Part shown: piece after piece, positions 58,976-64,000 of the stretch
Layout: the number at the start of each line of letters is the position of its first letter
How positions within the stretch are numbered: the stretch's first letter is position 1
From: Tubiluchus corallicola
Lineage: Eukaryota > Priapulida > Priapulimorpha > Priapulimorphida > Tubiluchidae
NCBI GenBank assembly: GCA_030141605.1
Contig: JAQGDQ010000034.1
Location: 62,001 to 126,000, forward strand
Length of the DNA stretch: 64,000 nucleotides
Direction: 5' to 3'
Program-made: the position numbers and the translations under genes
The notes under the pieces: generated by a model
Database searches by the model: none
Seen by the model: the letters and a program-made list of their open reading frames with translations, nothing else
What the model was told of the DNA's origin: nothing

Positions 58976-59775
58976 TAGGATGCAACGCCATCCTACATTA
59001 AATTGGGCCTCTTAAAACTGAATGATATCTACAAACTCGAGCTTGCAAAATTTGTATACAAATTTAAAAATAACTTACTACCAGAATTGTTTCTAGATTA
59101 CTATACGCCAGCATCTGATACTCACAGTTACAACACTAGGTTTACTACTAGCAGTTGTTTCTTCATCGAACAATTTAATACATCTAAGGATCAAAGGTCG
59201 TTAAAATATCAGGGATCAGTATTATGGAACTCCCTACCTGCTCATATAACTTCTTTACCTCTGCATTCACTAAATAAACAGTACGCTAAGGCACTTCTTG
59301 AAACTTACAAATAAATCAGTTTTTTGTCTATTAGATGTACATTTCTGTGGTAACTTTTGCTGAAAAACATTTTTTATAAGGTGCAAACTCACTTTCTATA
59401 ATGTACAATAATGAAAATGCTTCTTATATTACAGGCAAACACAGTCAGCAAAATGGACATAATGATTTCACTCAGAAACAATTGTGAGGTATTTTCAATG
59501 AGTTGCTTAGTAGTTCATAAATTGTCAAGGTTTTTGGGTTTTTTTTGCTGTTTATTTTTGTTTTTGTATTTCTGCACGTTTATGTATTTTTTAATATAGT
59601 TGTGTCTACTGTCATTAGCGTCCTTTTGTTTACTGTCCTTTGAGAAGGGTGCTTGACTGGATAACCTTTGGTTTTTCGCCACCCTTTCCCCTATGTTCGT
59701 TTGTATTTTTGTGTATTTTATTGTCAAATCATTGTATATTTATGGAGGAAAATAAAATTACTATTACTATTATAG
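58976..59775 (+). mobile_element. 5'-truncated LINE: end of ORF2, 3' UTR and ttactattacta tail
   Basis: The frame ending at 59314 encodes the usual C-terminal end of a non-LTR retrotransposon ORF2 protein: LLKLNDIYKLELAKFVYKFK, then NTRF, then LKYQGSVLWNSLP. About 440 bases of 3' UTR follow, ending in 'aaaataaaattactattact', a short simple-repeat tail typical of jockey/CR1-type elements. All upstream ORF2 (endonuclease and reverse transcriptase) is missing, so the copy is dead on arrival. Clade is not certain. Confidence 0.85.
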
Positions 59776-60207
59776 TATTAATAAATAAATGAAGTCTGTT
59801 TCAAGTAAATTTCCTGACAACAAAATTACATCTAAATGATATTCGTGACATATGCAAGATAATTTACAATCACAGCGTTAAACACTATTTGGTACGCAAT
59901 AGTGGTGCCTGCCACGTACAGATGAACTGTGGTCAAAAACTAACCTATTTAATTACTGGCCGTCAGAGATTTAGCGCTTTTTTGCCTAACGCTTACCTTT
60001 GCAGAAAGTGCTTTTCCCCATCACCGCTAGCAACAGGAACCAAAACAAAGGGAAATCACGCACGAACCCGAACAAATCCGTTGAACTGTGGGCAATTCTT
60101 GCTTTCACTCAGTACAAAAAACCGTTATGTTACGCTTATTGAACTGTAGTAGTAGTAGTAATGTGGTGTGGTGGCTAAGGGTTCACACGACAGAAGTGCA
60201 ATGGCTA

Positions 60208-60570
60208 GGGGTGAGCATCGAACGAGTTCTTTTAGTTCGAACTCGATTCGAATTCAAAACTATAATTTAGCACTTCAATCACACATGCTCTTTATCACTA
60301 AAACGATTGAAACATCATGCAATTAGCATAATTTAGCTGTGATTTCTTCACACAATTTTAAAGAAATTACTAGTCGTTTTATTGCAGAATAAAATCTAGT
60401 GATATGCACGATCTTTGTAAGAATAATTTTTGCGGGTGGTTCGAAAACTTGTTCGAAAATCTTTCGATCTCAATTCGAATTCGAAACACTGAAGTTCGGT
60501 ACCGATTCGAATTCGAAAGTCACAAATTCGGTTCGATTCGAATTCGCTTTCTGGTAAAGAATGCTCACCC
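60208..60570. mobile_element. MITE copy B with GGGTGAGCAT termini
   Basis: Terminal inverted repeats gggtgagcat (60209-60218) and atgctcaccc (60561-60570), with inner ttcgaattcg-rich sub-repeats near both ends. Matches 20056-20441 along its length. There is no coding capacity and no clear target duplication. Confidence 0.9.
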
Positions 60571-61425
60571 ATAGAAATGGCATTGCACGAAATAATAGCT
60601 TGGGATCCTTTGTTTATTCGGCCGATGGGCTATACTTAAGAAAGCAAAGAGCTTGCAAGAACAAGGCAAAAACAACTTAGGATTCCTTCTAAACTGCAAC
60701 AATACTAAGGTAGTTTATTAAAATCAATAGTAACAATCATTGCAATAACACAGATATCCTTCAATAATAATTGTAGGTAATCTCAAGAAACTAGTAGGAC
60801 TGGTCTAGGAAAAAGACAAGAATCCCGCCACGTAAGGGATTAGTAGTAGGGATCGAGTGTCTGTAGACTATTCAGCTTTGTAACTGAGCAGCAGTTAGCT
60901 CGAAGTCAGCTTTTATTCCCAATACAGAAGAGTTCAGGTTCCACCTAGCTACTGTAGCTTAGTCAGTTATTGTAGATTAGCTATATAAGCTCACCAGTAG
61001 ACTGCATCAGTTAGCTAGTCAGTAGGTTGAATATGGAGCTTGGGTTGAGAGAGTTTAGGCAAAACACACGGAAAACTCGAAACAGGAAAATATCATTTCT
61101 CTATTTTTCTCAGTTACGTATAAATGTTTAGCAAAAATTTAGTAATCATACTGTTTTACTCTTTTCCTAATCTAAACTTCCTAACTTTTCCTAATCTATG
61201 CTTACAGAGTTTGAGTGTTTGTCCTGCCCAATACAGCTGTGCGACTGCTGGTCTTCGTAGCTTGTTGTTGAGAACAACTCTCATTTACCGTTGGCCCTGC
61301 TCTCTTTCTATACAAGTCGTTATCAGGAGTTTGTTGTGGTCGTCTCGAAGCAACGCGACAAGCGACTCTTTTGCGTCCCAGATCGCCAGTGTAACATATT
61401 AATTTAATTTGTCACTTTACATGTT
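60571..61425. other. Repeat-like region without a supported gene
   Basis: The section at 61200-61400 is slightly GC-richer and has an open + frame (61124-61402) with no recognised domain. A 'ctatataagctc' TATA-like word at about 60980 and an end reading '...ccagtgtaacat' could belong to a retroelement, but no partner repeat is visible. Confidence 0.3.
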
Positions 61426-61435
61426 GAAATTGAAA

Positions 61436-61480
61436 TGCGTGTGGCCGAGTAATCCATTAAGGCGGCTTCCATGTGCACTC
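61436..61480 (+). repeat. tRNA-Ser/Leu-like box A fragment
   Basis: 'gtggccgagtaatccattaaggcg' resembles the 5' half of a serine-type tRNA (gtggccgagtggttaaggcg) with a small insertion. No anticodon stem or box B follows, so it is a fragment, perhaps of a SINE. Confidence 0.4.
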
Positions 61481-62172
61481 GGAGTTGTATCTATTCTACG
61501 TAAGTTTTTCTTGCTTGTTTTATGTAACCTGGGTTCAGTTAAGTTTAGCTATTAATGCACAACTTCACAATCTCCCTGCCTTTAAACTCAACTGCCCTCA
61601 GGTGTTTCTGACAGGACAGTTCTATACTTGTTTTGACTTTCCCCTATCCCAGTTCTGATATTAGTGTTCTCCTAGACATGTTGAGTTAACATTTTCACAT
61701 CATGTTTATAATTCGTTTAAATTCATAATTTAGAAAAATGCAAACAGATTAAACAAAATGGGAATATATTGGCCATAGCATGGATCCAGATATACAGTTA
61801 GGAATGGACACGCCCCCCCCAATCCCGGGGGGCCTGAACGATTGCATCTGCAGTGCCATCAAACCTGGTTTGCTTGGCAAAACACCAAGTGTAAATTTGA
61901 GATGATTTATACCAACTTTTGCGAAACGCAATGGTCTGCAATGACCCTCTTTCCCCCAGGGAGGGAGAGAGAATCCAGGAATCCGCAGAATTAGTCTGAC
62001 CTTTACCTGAATTTTACCTTCTCCCCCAAGGACAGATAGAGGTTGGATATAGGATAATGAAAAATAGCGACAAAATTCGAGTCTCGTTCAATGCCAGTAA
62101 TCAGGGTGAAATGATACCTATTAACAACACCCACCCATAGTATAATGTACTAAAAATGTAGCGCTTGTGAGG

Positions 62173-62808
62173 TTACCATTTGGTATCGTCGCCCAAGCCT
62201 TCAAGCCAGAAAATTGATGCCCCAATTAATGCCAGAAAAGAAATGACACAGATTCCCAGCTCAATGTTTGTTGGCAGGAGAATAATAATCTCTCTTATAT
62301 AGTTTGTAACTTGTAATACAATCTTCATATAATTTGTAATAACTGTGGGCTTGTGTTATAAAGGGTAAGGGTGGTCAGAGAATAACATCTGTAAAGTCCA
62401 GTGGAGAGTACACAATTACATATTGATTTGTTTGAGATTGCCAGTGGATTATCTGTAAGAAATTATACATACTCAGATTTTCGGACTGACATGGACGAGG
62501 TATATGCGATAAGATTACTTTGATTTTACTTACAGCATGACCATGGGCCCAGAAATGTTGAGCAATTTGCCGTATCAGGAAATGCATTGCCGCCAATTAC
62601 ATGAGCAATAGCCAGGGCAACGTAAGTGTTATTGCCATTACTGTTGTTGTGGTTCGTGTTGTTATGATACTTCTCATGCTGCTCTAGTGCATTTTGTTTT
62701 TGTTGCAAATTTAACACAACACAATTTTTTATTACTGATGCCGGACAAGAAGTGGAAAATGAAGAATTTCGAGTAGTCAATCCGATTTTGGACAAGTCGG
62801 GTTCTAAT
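62173..62808 (-). CDS. Last two exons of an unidentified glycosylated single-pass membrane protein
   Basis: Exons 62808-62534 and 62342-62173, with a CTTAG acceptor, GTAAGT donor and CCACAG acceptor; the phase-1 junction fits. The first exon is Asn/His-rich with five N-glycosylation sequons (RNSS, NNT, NNS, NNT, NCST) and several cysteines, ending NCSTFLGPWSC. The second has about 25 polar residues, one hydrophobic segment (IELGICVISFLALIGASIFW) and a short tail ...LGDDTKW before TAA. That suggests an extracellular domain, one membrane pass and a tiny cytosolic end. Upstream exons would lie at higher coordinates or beyond the window. I do not recognise the family. Confidence 0.45.
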
Positions 62809-64000
62809 CTAAGTTATGTTACTATTAATATTCAAGCTGTATTATAGACCCCATGTTTTTCAGAAATGCAAAAAATACAATAATAATAAATTTTGTTTTT
62901 CTGTTACTAAATTTGACAGGGAGAATGATAGAAAAAGGAGGGCGACCCGAAATAAATTGTTACAAAAAATTTCTTAGTTCGATTGAGTTATAACTTACGT
63001 GCTTTTAAGTAACTAATATCAAAAATTATACAAAATCAACCTAAGCCATTTGTCCCAAATACATGAAATTCACAATAGCTGCTAAATACGGAAGAGACTC
63101 TGAGGAAGAAGGCAGAAACTGCCGTGGTCCAAATAGTCGAGGGCAGCTTTTAGATCCACATGGGCTACCACTAACCGGGTCAGGATCCCGAGGTCCAGAG
63201 TACACAAAGTAGTGGAGTATTAAACGTTAAAGCCAGCTTGTTAGGGACAGCACCTGGAGAAGAGGAGAGATTTTCTAATGACGTGAGTAAAAGTTTTGGG
63301 CAGCATAGACAGGAGGTTGATGGTGCAACAAGTGCAATTGTGTGTGCAGTTACCTTTGCTTTGCGAAAGAAGGTGCTGTGGTTGTCTTTCAAGTCAGAAG
63401 CCACAGTGTCAAAATATTGACAACAGGTTCGAGACAGTTCCAGAAGACGTCTTGAACATGTTTACAGTAATTGGCAACTTGAAAACTACATCTTCCAGTG
63501 CGTGCAGATATGTATCAGGATTTCCGAAAAACATGATTGAAACACTGAAAAAATGAATTATTGCACGTATTACTAACTAATTTACGCTACTTTTTGAAAC
63601 AAAGGATGCACTAGATGTTAAGGAACATCTATTATGTATCCAAATCTTTACCTTCGCTATTCCGTGTTCGGAATGAGTTGAAAACTGATGATAGTGTTTT
63701 GAATTGTTCTGTCACTGGAATCAAAATGGCCGACTTCCACCTTGGTCAGTGATGGAATATCCCCTGTATTATGACGTCATAAAGTAGTTCCCACGGATGG
63801 TTATGCTAAAAATAGCATTGGAACAATTTACCCCTGTGACTTTTAGCCCCACCCTCCCCTATTTATATTTTGTATTTTTATTTTTATCTTGTTTTTAGTT
63901 TTTGCCAGGCATCCAGATCTGTAAAGTTTCGCTATGTTAAATCATACTTCGTTATAGTGTTTACTGTTTAGAAAAGCATGCTTTTGTTTTGTGGTTTTTG
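62809..64000. other. Window end, no gene firmly supported
   Basis: A GC-richer island at about 63050-63420 has long open frames on both strands (+ frame ending 63420; - frame 63404-63180). Neither shows a recognisable motif. It could be an upstream exon of the - strand gene, an exon of a + strand gene, or transposon DNA. Confidence 0.3.

Overview
The window looks like nuclear DNA from an AT-rich invertebrate animal. It has spliceosomal GT-AG introns of roughly 0.2-3.2 kb, single-exon rhodopsin-type GPCR genes, two conserved metazoan multi-exon genes and many short non-autonomous transposons. The single-exon, lineage-expanded receptors suggest an early-branching animal (sponge- or cnidarian-like). 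That is an inference; no marker here fixes the species.

Layout. (1) About 4.7-29.2 kb is a head-to-tail array of rhodopsin-class GPCR genes, all on the + strand: eight intact (4755, 10604, 13747, 17775, 21162, 23260, 25312, 28281) and two decayed copies (about 7.46-8.47 kb and 15.25-16.1 kb). They form a subfamily with N-termini beginning MDLT/MDIS, a second beginning MA-x-L-x-GYY, and two more divergent distal members. Between them lie a 23-copy 43-bp minisatellite, several local tandem duplications, a 5S-rRNA-like sequence next to a GC-rich body, and miniature transposons. (2) About 31.9-41.6 kb on the - strand holds a beta-ureidopropionase (UPB1-like) gene. Its first two exons encode two BED-like zinc fingers that read in frame into the enzyme N-terminus. 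Seven phase-compatible exons are visible. The exons for the C-terminal half, including the catalytic cysteine, were not found. (3) About 45.4-57.4 kb on the - strand holds a complete 13-exon MFSD11 (UNC93-like) transporter gene whose phases all match. (4) About 57.4-64 kb is repeat-rich, with a 5'-truncated LINE, a MITE and a tRNA-like fragment. It also carries the last two exons of an unidentified - strand gene for a glycosylated, single-pass membrane protein.

The most notable points are the zinc finger-UPB1 reading-frame fusion, the receptor family's unusual cysteine layout (no ECL2 cysteine, CxC in ECL3), one receptor that has lost both the E/DRY arginine and the NPxxY proline, and a receptor whose leader and start codon were tandemly duplicated to create a uORF. 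The two enzyme/transporter genes are not functionally linked to the receptors as far as can be seen; they are neighbours.
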